Source of the DNA: a virus
Strand: one strand, 5' to 3'
DNA: 64,000 nucleotides
IMG/VR virus record: IMGVR_UViG_3300033143_001281
Coordinates: 16,271-80,270 of that record
Below the pieces are notes generated by a model. The model had not been told where the DNA came from. It saw only the letters and a list, made by a program, of their open reading frames with translations, and ran no database searches. The position numbers were made by a program, and so were the translations under genes. Below, piece by piece: positions 9,572 through 18,970 of the stretch (the first letter of the stretch is position 1; every line of letters starts with the position of its first letter).

Positions 9572-9610
9572 TTTTTTTTGTATATTATCTATATAGTGTA
9601 TTAAAGTAAC
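9572..9610 (+). promoter_or_regulatory. Putative late promoter motif
   Basis: T8 followed by GTATATTAT (9580-9588), immediately downstream of a terminator and 28 bases before the ATG at 9616. A GTAAC occurs at 9606-9610, though not at the four-base spacing seen elsewhere. Confidence 0.5.
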
Positions 9611-9615
9611 AAAAA

Positions 9616-10191
9616 ATGGCAAGCAGACATATATTAAGTTTAGAAATTCCCACAGTATCTAACTGTGATTTATTGTGTATAAAAGACACTAGTCAATATT
9701 CTAAAGAATTGGCTGTTGATTGTGAAGAATTGTTGATAACCTTACCTGGTTATTCGGTACCTGTTTTAATAAAAGTTGATAAAGATTTTGATATGTGCTT
9801 AACTGCATGTACTCTTTCTTTACAAAAAGAAGACTGTGGAACTAAACAATCACAAATTCCTGATGGTATTTACATTATAAAATATAGTGTATCACCTAAC
9901 TCTAAAGTGTATGTTGAATATAATCATTTAAGAGTAACTAAATTACTAACTACTTATTATGAAGTATTGTGTGATTTAGATGTGCAAGCATGTCAGCCAG
10001 ATTCTGATAAACAGGAATTATTATCAGAAATGTATTATATAAGAACTATAATTGATGCGGCAGTATCTAATGTTGAATATTGCCAATCATCTGCACAAGG
10101 TATGCAGTTATATAATTATGCAAAACAAATGTTAAACAAGATATCTTGTCCATCAGGCAACTGTGGATCAAGCTCAAAATATTTAATATAA
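9616..10191 (+). CDS. Hypothetical virion-module protein, Cys-containing
   Basis: 191 aa, function not recognised. The first 130 residues are beta-rich (MASRHILSLEIPTVSNCDLL; DGIYIIKYSVSPNSKVYVEY), followed by a helical part with LLSEMYYIRTIIDAAVSNVEY and a short Cys-rich tail (ISCPSGNCGSSS). The beta-then-helix layout suits a small adaptor on the virion. It starts a new transcription unit after a terminator and promoter motif, and the next gene follows within 12 bases. Confidence 0.45.
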   Translation: MASRHILSLEIPTVSNCDLLCIKDTSQYSKELAVDCEELLITLPGYSVPVLIKVDKDFDMCLTACTLSLQKEDCGTKQSQIPDGIYIIKYSVSPNSKVYVEYNHLRVTKLLTTYYEVLCDLDVQACQPDSDKQELLSEMYYIRTIIDAAVSNVEYCQSSAQGMQLYNYAKQMLNKISCPSGNCGSSSKYLI

Positions 10192-10203
10192 ACCAACAAT
10201 AGA

Positions 10204-10386
10204 ATGGCAAATTGTACCAAATGTAATAAAGTATTTACTTGTGGATGTCAAAAAGCTAGATCAAGTACAGGTGAACTTGTTTGTAAACCATGTGCAGCTA
10301 AAGAAAGAGCTGAAATGGATTTATCATCAAGAGATTTATCTTTAGAGTTAGCTAAACAACAAATACAAGATTTAAGAAATAAGTAA
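10204..10386 (+). CDS. Small putative zinc-ribbon protein
   Basis: 60 aa. The Cys pattern is CTKC, CGC, then CKPC (two CxxC pairs plus a CxC), which would suit one zinc site, followed by a charged helix (residues 35-60). The binding partner is unknown. It lies between two structural genes with spacings of 12 and 7 bases, so it is part of the same transcript. The zinc site is inferred from spacing alone. Confidence 0.55.
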   Translation: MANCTKCNKVFTCGCQKARSSTGELVCKPCAAKERAEMDLSSRDLSLELAKQQIQDLRNK

Positions 10387-10393
10387 AAGAAAT

Positions 10394-10936
10394 ATGGCAT
10401 CATCTATAGTAGCAACATCTAATACTGCTCAAGAAAAAGAATTGAGTCTTTTAAAGAGAATCAAGACTGAGCAGAATTTTGCAAAACAAGCTTATGCTAA
10501 GTTTCAATCTGCAAGGTTTGGAATTGCATCATGTTGTTATACAGATTTTCAATCTGCTAATGTAAAAAAAGAATTATGTGATTGGCAAAATGCTGCTTCA
10601 TCAAAAGTTGTTGTAGCATCAGGTGTATCAGGAGTATTTGTTGAACCATTGGCTTCAATAAATATTAAGGCAAGCCAATCATGTCCTCCTACACCAACCA
10701 ACGTCTGTACAGTATTAGATTTAGCAGAAATAATTGCTGATACTGGAACATATGTTTTCTGTCAAGATGCACCATTGGCTGTTTGGACTATTACTCATAA
10801 CATGGGTAAATTTCCTTCAGTTACAGTTGTAGACAGCGGTAATAGTGTTGTTGTAGGAGATATAGATTATACTAATTCAAATGTATTAGTTATAACATTT
10901 GCAAGTCCATTTAATGGGTGTGCATATTTAAATTAA
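10394..10936 (+). CDS. Short fibre/virion surface protein with C-terminal tail-fibre-type domain
   Basis: 180 aa. The N-terminus is helical (residues 1-60, KELSLLKRIKTEQNFAKQAY), a possible trimerisation or attachment segment. Residues about 118-180 (WTITHNMGKFPSVTVVDSGN onward, ending NGCAYLN) match the small beta-sandwich domain that I recognise at the ends of phage fibre and decoration proteins (W-x-I-x-H-N-x-G, then a V-V-x-G-D strand, ending A-Y-L-N). It is probably displayed on the capsid or tail. It lies directly upstream of the long fibres. Confidence 0.55.
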   Translation: MASSIVATSNTAQEKELSLLKRIKTEQNFAKQAYAKFQSARFGIASCCYTDFQSANVKKELCDWQNAASSKVVVASGVSGVFVEPLASINIKASQSCPPTPTNVCTVLDLAEIIADTGTYVFCQDAPLAVWTITHNMGKFPSVTVVDSGNSVVVGDIDYTNSNVLVITFASPFNGCAYLN

Positions 10937-10970
10937 ATAAAGTAAAACAATAACAATAAATTAAATAATT

Positions 10971-13286
10971 ATGGCAAGTATCAAATTTTTAAATAATATT
11001 ACCTTAGTGGGTAATCAGCTAGAATTAGCTAGGATTCAAAATTTAGGTAGTGCTCCCACGGTTTACGGTGATGGTCAATTATATTATGATACTGCCACCA
11101 ACAAACTTACATTACGTGAAAATGGAAATTGGGTGCCTATCCAAACAGGACCAGAAATATCTTATGATTTAACTGTCCCAAGTGGAACAACAGCAATTAG
11201 ATTAACTGATGGAACTACAAATGATGATATCACTATTACAGGTGGTACAAATGTAACAGTTGTAAGAACAAGCGCAACAGAGCTTACTATTAATGCAACA
11301 GATTCTGCTGCAGGTACAGTAACTAGTGTAGCTGGAGGAACTGGTATTACAATAAGTGGTACACCTACAGTTACACCAACTGTTAATATAGATTACTTAG
11401 GTGCAGACAACGCAATTTTAGCCACGCCATCAAGTGCAACTCCTGTTGGTGCTGATACAGTGTGGTTCTCAGATGCTGATGATAGTAACATCAAAAAAGC
11501 TACTATTTCATCATTTCCAGGTTTTGGTAAAGATGGTACAGTAACAAGCGTTGGTACTAGTAACTCAACATTTATATCTGGATCAGGTGGACCAATTACA
11601 AGCTCAGGATCTTTAACATATAGTTTAAGTGCAACAGGAACACCAAGTGCAACTACATTCCTTAGAGGTGATAATGCTTGGGCTACTCCTGCTGGTGCAT
11701 ATACAGACTGGAAATTAATTGGTGATGGCGGTACACCTGTAGATATTGGTGATGGTGAATCAGTAAACTTTATAGGTGGTGCAGGTATTGATGCTACAGC
11801 TGCAAGTGGAACGCCAAATACTTTAACATTAGCTTTAGATCTTAATGAATTACAAGCTGTATCCGCAGCTTCATCTGATTATATTGCTATTGTAGATTCA
11901 ACAGATAACTCTACTAAAAAAGCATTGGTTAGTAGTTTACCATTTACTAACAATAGTGGTGTAACTTCAATTAACTTAGCTGGTGATAGTGGTTCAACAA
12001 GTGCTATTACTTCAACAGGTACATTTACTATTGCAGGCGGGACAAACGTTACAACATCTGCTACAGGTACTACAGTAACAATTAATTCTACAGATCAATT
12101 CCAAGGTACAGTAACAAGTGTAACTGCAGGGCTTGGTTTAACGCAGACTGGTACAAGCACTGTTAATCCTACAATATTAGTAGATTACTCTAATGCAGGT
12201 ATTATTGCTGATGCAACCGGTATGTCAGGTTCTGCAGAATCAGATGATATAATTTTATTAGCTGATGATAGTTTAAGTGGTGCTGTTAGAAGTGCTTCTT
12301 TAGTTGATATCCCATTAAACGTATTAGGACAACCTAATGCATCTGTAAATTTAGGCTCTCAGAAAATAACTTCTCTTGCTAATGGTACTGCTAGTTCAGA
12401 TGCTGTTAATTTAGGACAAGTACAAGGATTAATTGCAGGAGTAGGTTTATTCAAAGGTGGATATAATGCAAATACAGGTTTAACTACAGACTTAGGTGCA
12501 GGAAATGGTTCATTAGATGGGGCAAGTAACATTGCTTTAGACTTAGGTGACTTCTTTGCTGTAACAGTTGCGGGTACTGCGTTTTTTACAGAGACGTTAG
12601 AACCTGGAGATATGATCTATGCTAACACTGATATTGCAGCTAATTCAAGTCCTTCAATTAGTGATTATACTGTAGTAATACAAGATGCAAACGTTGCAGG
12701 TGTAGGTGCTACAGATGGTGGCACAGATAAAGGTGTTGCTGGATTTAGTAGTGCATCTTTTGCTGGTACATCAAATGGATTTATTACAATTAAAGCTGGT
12801 GGTATTAGTGATGCTCAGTTAGCAAGTACATTTAATAAGATCATTGGTACGGACTCAGATATTAATACTTCAGGTGTTATTGTAATTGATCAGTTAAATA
12901 TGACTGATGGTGTTATTCAGTCACACACTACAAGATCATTACCTAATTCTACAGAAACATCAGTTGGTGTAACTGAAATTGCTACACAAGCAGAAGTAGA
13001 TGCTGGAACAGATGATTTCAGATATGTTACTCCTGAGAAGTTAGCAAATTATGCAAGTATTAAAACTTTTGTAGGTACGTATCCTGCTACAAATACTAAT
13101 AGCTGGACAGTAGCCCATGGTTTAGGAACAGCTGATGTAATTGTACAAATTTATGAGTTATCATCAGGAGCAACTGTATATGCAGATGTACAAAGAGATA
13201 CGTCTTCTCCATATAGTTTAACTATCAACACAGGATCAACTACTACAGCAAGTACGCTTAGAGTTATGGTTACTAGGGTAGGATAA
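10971..13286 (+). CDS. Long tail fibre protein
   Basis: 771 aa, Gly/Ser/Thr-rich and of low charge, a typical trimeric beta-structured fibre. The N-terminus (MASIKFLNNITLVGN) resembles that of the next fibre, suggesting a shared attachment mode. The shaft has repeats with the patterns VTSVAGGTGITISGT and GTVTSVTAGLGLTQTGT. A conserved block near residue 625 (GTDSDINTSGVIVIDQLNMTDGVI) recurs in the 1423-aa fibre. The C-terminal 75 residues (WTVAHGLGTADVIVQIYELS onward) form a distal beta domain of the same general type as in the 180-aa protein upstream. The likely job is binding a receptor on the host surface. A terminator follows the gene. Confidence 0.75.
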   Translation: MASIKFLNNITLVGNQLELARIQNLGSAPTVYGDGQLYYDTATNKLTLRENGNWVPIQTGPEISYDLTVPSGTTAIRLTDGTTNDDITITGGTNVTVVRTSATELTINATDSAAGTVTSVAGGTGITISGTPTVTPTVNIDYLGADNAILATPSSATPVGADTVWFSDADDSNIKKATISSFPGFGKDGTVTSVGTSNSTFISGSGGPITSSGSLTYSLSATGTPSATTFLRGDNAWATPAGAYTDWKLIGDGGTPVDIGDGESVNFIGGAGIDATAASGTPNTLTLALDLNELQAVSAASSDYIAIVDSTDNSTKKALVSSLPFTNNSGVTSINLAGDSGSTSAITSTGTFTIAGGTNVTTSATGTTVTINSTDQFQGTVTSVTAGLGLTQTGTSTVNPTILVDYSNAGIIADATGMSGSAESDDIILLADDSLSGAVRSASLVDIPLNVLGQPNASVNLGSQKITSLANGTASSDAVNLGQVQGLIAGVGLFKGGYNANTGLTTDLGAGNGSLDGASNIALDLGDFFAVTVAGTAFFTETLEPGDMIYANTDIAANSSPSISDYTVVIQDANVAGVGATDGGTDKGVAGFSSASFAGTSNGFITIKAGGISDAQLASTFNKIIGTDSDINTSGVIVIDQLNMTDGVIQSHTTRSLPNSTETSVGVTEIATQAEVDAGTDDFRYVTPEKLANYASIKTFVGTYPATNTNSWTVAHGLGTADVIVQIYELSSGATVYADVQRDTSSPYSLTINTGSTTTASTLRVMVTRVG

Positions 13287-13295
13287 TAAATATTC

Positions 13296-13330
13296 AGAGA
13301 GGATAATTAATTTTATCCTCTCTAAATTAT
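13296..13330 (+). terminator. Intrinsic terminator between the two fibres
   Basis: AGAGAGGATAA (13296-13306) and TTATCCTCTCT (13313-13323) form a perfect 11-bp stem with a 6-base loop. The sequence after it is AT-rich with short T runs, so termination may be partial. Confidence 0.75.
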
Positions 13331-13357
13331 TTTGTATTTTTGGTAAAAATTATATAG

Positions 13358-16300
13358 ATGGCAATAAAATTCTTAAATAGTCAATCCATAACGGGTTCCC
13401 TTACAGTTAGTTCAATATCTAATGCGTCATCTGATACAGATAAGTTTTTAGTAAGTGATAATGGTATTATTAAATATAGAACTGGTGCTCAAGTTTTAGC
13501 AGATATAGGGGCTGGTACAGGTGATGGTTCTGTAACTTCTGTAGGTTTAGGATCATTAGATGGAATATCTGGTTCTATTGCTAATCAAACTACAACACCA
13601 TCAATAAGTCTTACAAATACTGATAAAGGATCAGCACAAAATATATTTAAAAATGTTGCGGTTTCAGGACAAGGAACAATTGTAGCTGATTCAAATAATG
13701 ATACTATAACGTTAGTAGGTACAGGTGTATCAATAACTACTAATGCTACAACTGATACAATTACATTTTCAGCATCTAATAATTATTTAACAAGTGCAAC
13801 ATTTAATACTTCAGACGGTGTATTAACACTTAATAGACAAGGTCTTTCTGCAGTAACTGTTGATCTTGATGGTAGATACGTTACATCTTCAGGTGTAACA
13901 TCTGTTGCAACAACTTTTCCTGTATTAGGAGGAACAATTACAAGTACAGGAACTATTAGTGTTAAAACACCTGAAAGTGGAGATTGGTGGAATGGCGGTG
14001 TACCTGTAGTAGGAACAGATGGTGTAATGGAAATTGGTAAGTATATTGATTTTCACGCTACTGATACTGCTACTTCAGATTTTGATGTAAGATTAACAGC
14101 TACAACTGGTAGTTTAGATGTATCAGGAGATATAGTAATAGGTGGTGGTGATATAACTCTAACTGGTACAGGAAGAATTCAAGGTGTGGATACTGTATCT
14201 GCAGGAACTGATGCAGCTAATAAAACTTATGTAGATAATGCTGTTAGTGGTTTTGTTGATGGTTCTGGTACAGCTAATGATGTAGCAATGTGGTCAGATA
14301 GTGATACATTAACAGATGCACCAATAGCTATTTCTGGAAATAATGCAACTTTTGCAGGGACAGTTTATATACCTTCAAAGTTAGAGCATACTGGAGATAG
14401 TGATACTTTTTTGAATTTTTCAGATAATACTATAACACTAACCGCAGGTAACTCTTCTACAATTTTTTCAGGTAATGGTAATGTAACTTTTCCAGGTGAT
14501 ATTTCTATTGCAGGTGGTGATATTACTTCTAATGGTATACAAATTATAAGTAATTCAGCTTCATCAAATCATTTAAAAATAGGTGATATTTCTGTTGATG
14601 ATTCTATACAACAAATCTATTTAGATACATGGGGTGCTACACAAATATATTTAGATGATAATGAAACTGATATTAAAAGTGATACAGTAAAATTTTCTGG
14701 TGGAATACAAACATCAGCACCAACAACTTATTTAGGTTTAACATCAACTAATTTATTAACAGAAAGAACTCTAGCACAAACTAAAACAGATTTAGGTATT
14801 ATTACTACTGTTCAAACTGCAAATCAAAATAGGATAGCAGTTAGTAACATTAATGGGCCGGTTGTATCAATAGATGCAAATACATCAGCAGTAAGCAGTT
14901 CTTCATCAAATTTAGCTACAGGTGCACAAATACAAACAGCTATAGATACAGCAATAACAGGAGTATTAAAATATCAAGGAACCTGGAATGCATCTTCAAA
15001 TTCACCAACATTAACAAGTGGATCAGGTACACCAGGTTATTATTACATTGTATCAACAGCAGGATCTACTAACCTAGATGGCATAACAGATTGGGCCGTA
15101 GGAGATTGGGCAGTATTTTCTGATTTAGCAACAGATGCATGGCAAAAAATAGATAACACTCAAGTTGGTAATGTAACAGGTTCTGGAGCAAGTGGTAAAG
15201 TTGCTTTTTGGAATAGTTCATCAAATATAACAAGTAATTCAGCATTTACTTATGATGGCAATAATTTAGCTGTTGGTGGCAGCATGACCTGGTCGGGTGG
15301 TAGTTCAACTGAATCTAATTTAGCTTATGATAGAAGTATTACTTCATTTGGTGATTCAGGTACGTCTACCGTGACGTTAACAATAGGTAGACAAGATGGT
15401 AATACTTTAAGCACATCATTTAACGTACCACAAGGAACTGTAACTGGTACTGGGTCTAGTGGAAGAGTAACATATTGGAATTCTTCAACAGGTGTAACAA
15501 GTAATTCAGCTTTCACATTTACAACTAATAATGGTGGTAGATTACAAGCAAATAATGTAATTCTTCCAAATGATGGAAATTATTTAGGTTTTGATACAAG
15601 TGGTAATGCTAGAACTGTAGCAACACTTGATTCTAGTAATAATATTGAAATATCAAACGCTGCTTTACAAAGCGGATCTAATACAAATATATATGGTGGT
15701 GATAATACTATATTTTATGTAGGAGGTTCAGAAGAATTAAGAATAAATAATGTAGGAGCTATTGGTATTGCTGGAACAAATTATGGTACATCAGGACAAG
15801 TTTTAACTTCTTCTGGTTCAGGATCAAATCCAACATGGTCAAATCCAAGTACAGGTAGCAACAATTATGTAAGCTCTGTTAGTTTTAATACTAGTGATGG
15901 TATACTTACTCTTAATAGAAATGGATTAAGTGCTCTAACTGTTGATTTAGATGGTAGATATAATCCTACTATAGGTACAGATACTGATATCAATACATCA
16001 GGATATAGTATTATTGATCAGATTAACATGACTGATGGAGTTATAACATCTACTGGTGCAAGAAACTTATTAAATGTACATATAGAAGATACTAGAGCAG
16101 CAGAAAAAACACCTAATGATTATCAGGACAAAGCATTATCACTTGACTTTACAGATGAATTTGGTTCACTAGGATCATGGTGGAGTGGTATTACTATGAA
16201 AGGTTGGGCTGATAATTATCAAGCATGGCAGCTTATTAGTGGTTCTGATACAAGTGCTGATAACGTATTATATTTTAGAACTGGTATTGGTACAACATGG

Positions 16301-17629
16301 GGAGACATGCATGAAGTATGGGGTTCCATGAGTTCTAAAGGAGAATTTGGTGATAATCATAGTATTACAGGTGATAGATCTTTTGCTTTAGGTGATGGTA
16401 ATACTGCATCTGGTATTAATTCAGTTGCTTCAGGTAATATAACTACTGCATCAAATTTTGCATCAGTTGCATTTGGATATGATACTACAGCTAGTGGGGC
16501 AACTTCTATGGCTATAGGAGCATTAACAACAGCCTCTGGATCTAATTCATTTGCAGCTAATGGAAATTCAAGAGCAACTGGTCAAGATTCATCATCTTTT
16601 GGTCAAGAAACTTTAGCATCTGGTAATCAGTCCTTTTCTATAGGGTATAAGACAACAGCAAGTGGTGATTCCGCATTTTGTGGAGGTGGTGAAGGTTCTT
16701 CTGCTACTAATACAAACTCTTTTGCTTTTGGTGCAGATGTAGATGTTACGGCTGCACACAGTGCTGGTTTTGGTAGAACACATGATATTTCTGGTGTAGA
16801 ACATTTAGTAGGTGGTTTATCTAATACTATTAGTGGGGGTGCCAATTTAGTTGGTGGATCAATAAATACATTAGCAGGTTCACCTGAAGGTTTACTTATG
16901 TGTGGTGCTAGTAATTCTAATTTAAGTGGTGCTGGTGATTATAGTTTAATAGTAGGTCAATCTAATCAATGTCAATTTGGTGATTGGAGTTTTACTGGTG
17001 GTAAAGATTCAGACAACTTTAGTAATTTTGGTATTGCATATGGTTCTGGTGCTACTGCAAGTAAAGCAAATACAAATTTTGCTTTTGGGGAAGGTGTTAC
17101 AACACCAACTAATGCAACAGCAGCAAATGATGCTAATCAATTTGTGGTTGGTAAATATAATAGTTATAGTGATGGTAGAATACATAGATTTTCAGTAGGT
17201 AATGGTACAAGTGATCTTAGCAGATTCACTGCATTTTGTGTAGATAATTCAAGTAGAGTTGGTATCAAAGATCCTACGCCATCATATGAATTAGATGTAA
17301 CAGGAACAATTAGAGCAACTGGTAACGTTATAGCATTTTCTGATGAAAGAGTTAAAGAAAATATTAAAACAATTGATTCAGCATTAGATAAAGTAAATAA
17401 TTTAAGAGGTGTTGAGTTTAATAAAATAGGTGAAGAAAAAAAGTCTATTGGTGTTATAGCCCAAGAAATAGAAAAGATACTTCCAGAAGTAGTTGAAACA
17501 GATGATAAAGGAATGAAATCAGTTGCTTATGGAAATATTGTAGGTGTCCTTATAGAAGCTGTTAAAGAACAACAAGCACAAATAAATCAACTTACAGATA
17601 TAGTAGAAGAATTAACTAAGAGAGTTTAA
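13358..17629 (+). CDS. Tail fibre/adhesin with YadA-like repeats and C-terminal S74 intramolecular chaperone
   Basis: 1423 aa. N-terminus MAIKFLNSQSITGS, then Gly/Ser/Thr-rich shaft repeats. A duplicated block (SDGVLTLNRQGLSAVTVDLDGRY near 155 and SDGILTLNRNGLSALTVDLDGRY near 850) is followed by a stretch at about 1005-1110 of 14-residue YadA-head-like repeats (SFALGDGNTASG, SVAFGYDTTASGAT, SMAIGALTTASGS), as in trimeric autotransporter adhesins. Residues 1328-1423 are a Peptidase_S74-type chaperone: SDERVKENI starts at the catalytic Ser1328, then IGVIAQEIEKILPEVV, ending in a coiled coil. In known members this domain trimerises the fibre and then cuts itself off, so the mature fibre would be about 1327 residues. 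The next gene starts 2 bases after its stop codon. Confidence 0.85.
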   Translation: MAIKFLNSQSITGSLTVSSISNASSDTDKFLVSDNGIIKYRTGAQVLADIGAGTGDGSVTSVGLGSLDGISGSIANQTTTPSISLTNTDKGSAQNIFKNVAVSGQGTIVADSNNDTITLVGTGVSITTNATTDTITFSASNNYLTSATFNTSDGVLTLNRQGLSAVTVDLDGRYVTSSGVTSVATTFPVLGGTITSTGTISVKTPESGDWWNGGVPVVGTDGVMEIGKYIDFHATDTATSDFDVRLTATTGSLDVSGDIVIGGGDITLTGTGRIQGVDTVSAGTDAANKTYVDNAVSGFVDGSGTANDVAMWSDSDTLTDAPIAISGNNATFAGTVYIPSKLEHTGDSDTFLNFSDNTITLTAGNSSTIFSGNGNVTFPGDISIAGGDITSNGIQIISNSASSNHLKIGDISVDDSIQQIYLDTWGATQIYLDDNETDIKSDTVKFSGGIQTSAPTTYLGLTSTNLLTERTLAQTKTDLGIITTVQTANQNRIAVSNINGPVVSIDANTSAVSSSSSNLATGAQIQTAIDTAITGVLKYQGTWNASSNSPTLTSGSGTPGYYYIVSTAGSTNLDGITDWAVGDWAVFSDLATDAWQKIDNTQVGNVTGSGASGKVAFWNSSSNITSNSAFTYDGNNLAVGGSMTWSGGSSTESNLAYDRSITSFGDSGTSTVTLTIGRQDGNTLSTSFNVPQGTVTGTGSSGRVTYWNSSTGVTSNSAFTFTTNNGGRLQANNVILPNDGNYLGFDTSGNARTVATLDSSNNIEISNAALQSGSNTNIYGGDNTIFYVGGSEELRINNVGAIGIAGTNYGTSGQVLTSSGSGSNPTWSNPSTGSNNYVSSVSFNTSDGILTLNRNGLSALTVDLDGRYNPTIGTDTDINTSGYSIIDQINMTDGVITSTGARNLLNVHIEDTRAAEKTPNDYQDKALSLDFTDEFGSLGSWWSGITMKGWADNYQAWQLISGSDTSADNVLYFRTGIGTTWGDMHEVWGSMSSKGEFGDNHSITGDRSFALGDGNTASGINSVASGNITTASNFASVAFGYDTTASGATSMAIGALTTASGSNSFAANGNSRATGQDSSSFGQETLASGNQSFSIGYKTTASGDSAFCGGGEGSSATNTNSFAFGADVDVTAAHSAGFGRTHDISGVEHLVGGLSNTISGGANLVGGSINTLAGSPEGLLMCGASNSNLSGAGDYSLIVGQSNQCQFGDWSFTGGKDSDNFSNFGIAYGSGATASKANTNFAFGEGVTTPTNATAANDANQFVVGKYNSYSDGRIHRFSVGNGTSDLSRFTAFCVDNSSRVGIKDPTPSYELDVTGTIRATGNVIAFSDERVKENIKTIDSALDKVNNLRGVEFNKIGEEKKSIGVIAQEIEKILPEVVETDDKGMKSVAYGNIVGVLIEAVKEQQAQINQLTDIVEELTKRV

Positions 17630-17631
17630 TA

Positions 17632-18114
17632 ATGGGAATAGTTACTTCAGGTGTATTGTTTTTAGGTAATAGTGAAGAAATAGTAGATGGAAGATCTATT
17701 GCCCGTGAATTAGGAAGAGAAAACGGAGGTGAAGTTTCCTTGGGAGAATCATCCGCAAGAGCTTTAGCACAAAGAGAAGGAACTCAAGAAATATCAATGC
17801 AGGACTTTTATGGTAAATCTCAAGCACAGTGTTTTCCACATCTATTTGGTTTTGATTCTAAAGATCCGAGAGTTGCATGTAAAAATTTTGGTACTGGATC
17901 TTTAACAGTATATTCTACACAGTCTATTGATTGTGATAGTTTTCAACAATGGAATGAAACAGGAGGTTCTTCCCCTTTCTTTATGGATGGATCATGTACA
18001 CAATCATGGATAAGAATACTTTTTGGATGGTATAGTTTTCAAAATGGACTAGGAGAGATATGGACTGTTAATTTTGGATCTAGTGGTTGGAACAAATGTA
18101 ACCCATGCAGTTAA
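17632..18114 (+). CDS. Small fibre-associated protein
   Basis: 160 aa. Residues 30-65 contain two copies of a short motif (GEVSLGESSARAL and QEISMQDFYGKS) resembling the I-S-x-x-D-F-x-G segments found in phage fibre proteins, here probably for attachment. The C-terminal 90 residues are aromatic and Cys-containing (DCDSFQQW, WIRILFGWYSF, WNKCNPC) and may be a binding domain. It overlaps the end of the S74 fibre transcript, so it is likely a fibre tip or adaptor. The function is inferred. Confidence 0.45.
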   Translation: MGIVTSGVLFLGNSEEIVDGRSIARELGRENGGEVSLGESSARALAQREGTQEISMQDFYGKSQAQCFPHLFGFDSKDPRVACKNFGTGSLTVYSTQSIDCDSFQQWNETGGSSPFFMDGSCTQSWIRILFGWYSFQNGLGEIWTVNFGSSGWNKCNPCS

Positions 18115-18161
18115 AGAAAATAATTTTTATTATATTTACATAAAATTTTAAAATTTCTATA

Positions 18162-18554
18162 ATGGCAAAAAGAAAAACTAGAAAAAAAACAGTTAAAAAA
18201 TCTGTTGAAAAACAAACAAAAGAATTAGGACCTGATGATATTAAATATACTTGGGAAATTGTTTCAATAGTTACATCTGCACAATCAACTATTGAACAAA
18301 TTATATACGAACTTCACGGTACTGTTGGTAAATATTCTACAAAGAAAACGGCAGCAGCAACTGGAGCACTAGCTCTTTCATTTGATCCAAAAGATGAATA
18401 TACTACTACAGATTACAATCAGTTTAAAAAAAATGATTTAATAAAATATGTAAAAAGTAAATTGAGTGATAAATACTTAAATAGTTTAAAAAATATTATT
18501 ACTCAAGAATTATTTGGAAATAAAAAAATAATTTCTGGATCTGATTTAAAATAA
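18162..18554 (+). CDS. Hypothetical basic protein
   Basis: 130 aa, function not recognised. It has a very basic N-terminus (MAKRKTRKKTVKKSVEKQTK), which could bind DNA or RNA, then a helical body. Its location among fibre genes suggests a structural or chaperone role. No catalytic motif or membrane segment is seen. Confidence 0.45.
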   Translation: MAKRKTRKKTVKKSVEKQTKELGPDDIKYTWEIVSIVTSAQSTIEQIIYELHGTVGKYSTKKTAAATGALALSFDPKDEYTTTDYNQFKKNDLIKYVKSKLSDKYLNSLKNIITQELFGNKKIISGSDLK

Positions 18555-18588
18555 TTTACTATATTTGTTAATATAAAAACCAAATAAG

Positions 18589-18843
18589 ATGGCTAAAGCA
18601 AAAACAAAAAAGGCAGCTAAATCAATTACAGCTGCAGAGTTAAAAGAAGTACAAGATGTTCAGACAACACTTAATCAAGTTATTTATAACATAGGTGCTG
18701 CTGAAATAGCAACTCAGAAATTGCATGAAGCTCATGCATCTGCAAATGCAAAATTTCAAGAAGTTACTGCAAAACTACAAAAAAAATACGGTGAGGTTAA
18801 TGTAGATTTATCTACAGGTAATATTACACCAATAGAGGCATAA
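18589..18843 (+). CDS. Small coiled-coil protein
   Basis: 84 aa. Basic N-terminus, then one long helix with heptad-like Leu/Ile/Ala (residues 15-70) and a short tail (KYGEVNVDLSTGNITPIEA). Small proteins of this shape with KYGxVNVxxxxGxI tails are common in phage genomes, but I know no function for them. It may be a fibre chaperone. Confidence 0.5.
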   Translation: MAKAKTKKAAKSITAAELKEVQDVQTTLNQVIYNIGAAEIATQKLHEAHASANAKFQEVTAKLQKKYGEVNVDLSTGNITPIEA

Positions 18844-18874
18844 TACTCCACTTCTCATAATATTCTTACAAAAG

Positions 18875-18911
18875 TTTTTAAGATCAGACTTTTCTGGTTT
18901 TAAAAATTTTT
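18875..18911 (+). terminator. Intrinsic terminator
   Basis: TTTTTAAGATCAGA (18875-18888) pairs, with a few wobbles or mismatches, with TCTGGTTTTAAAAA (18893-18906) across a 4-base loop, followed by T5. It lies between the coiled-coil gene and the next transcription unit. Confidence 0.75.
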
Positions 18912-18929
18912 GTATATTATAATTGTATA
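18907..18929 (+). promoter_or_regulatory. Putative late promoter motif
   Basis: TTTTTGTATATTAT (18907-18920), four bases, then GTATA. It follows the terminator directly and precedes the ATG at 18971 by about 50 bases. Confidence 0.5.
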
Positions 18930-18970
18930 GTTTGTAAGTCAGAAGTACATTATAATAAAAAAGAATATTT

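Noticed and set aside
16370-16700. Short repeats in the long fibre as a non-coding repeat array
   Set aside because: They are in-frame protein repeats of the YadA-head type, not spaced direct DNA repeats.
18162-18554. IHF/HU-type DNA-binding protein
   Set aside because: The basic N-terminus is suggestive, but the conserved HU arm pattern (GRNP-like) is absent.
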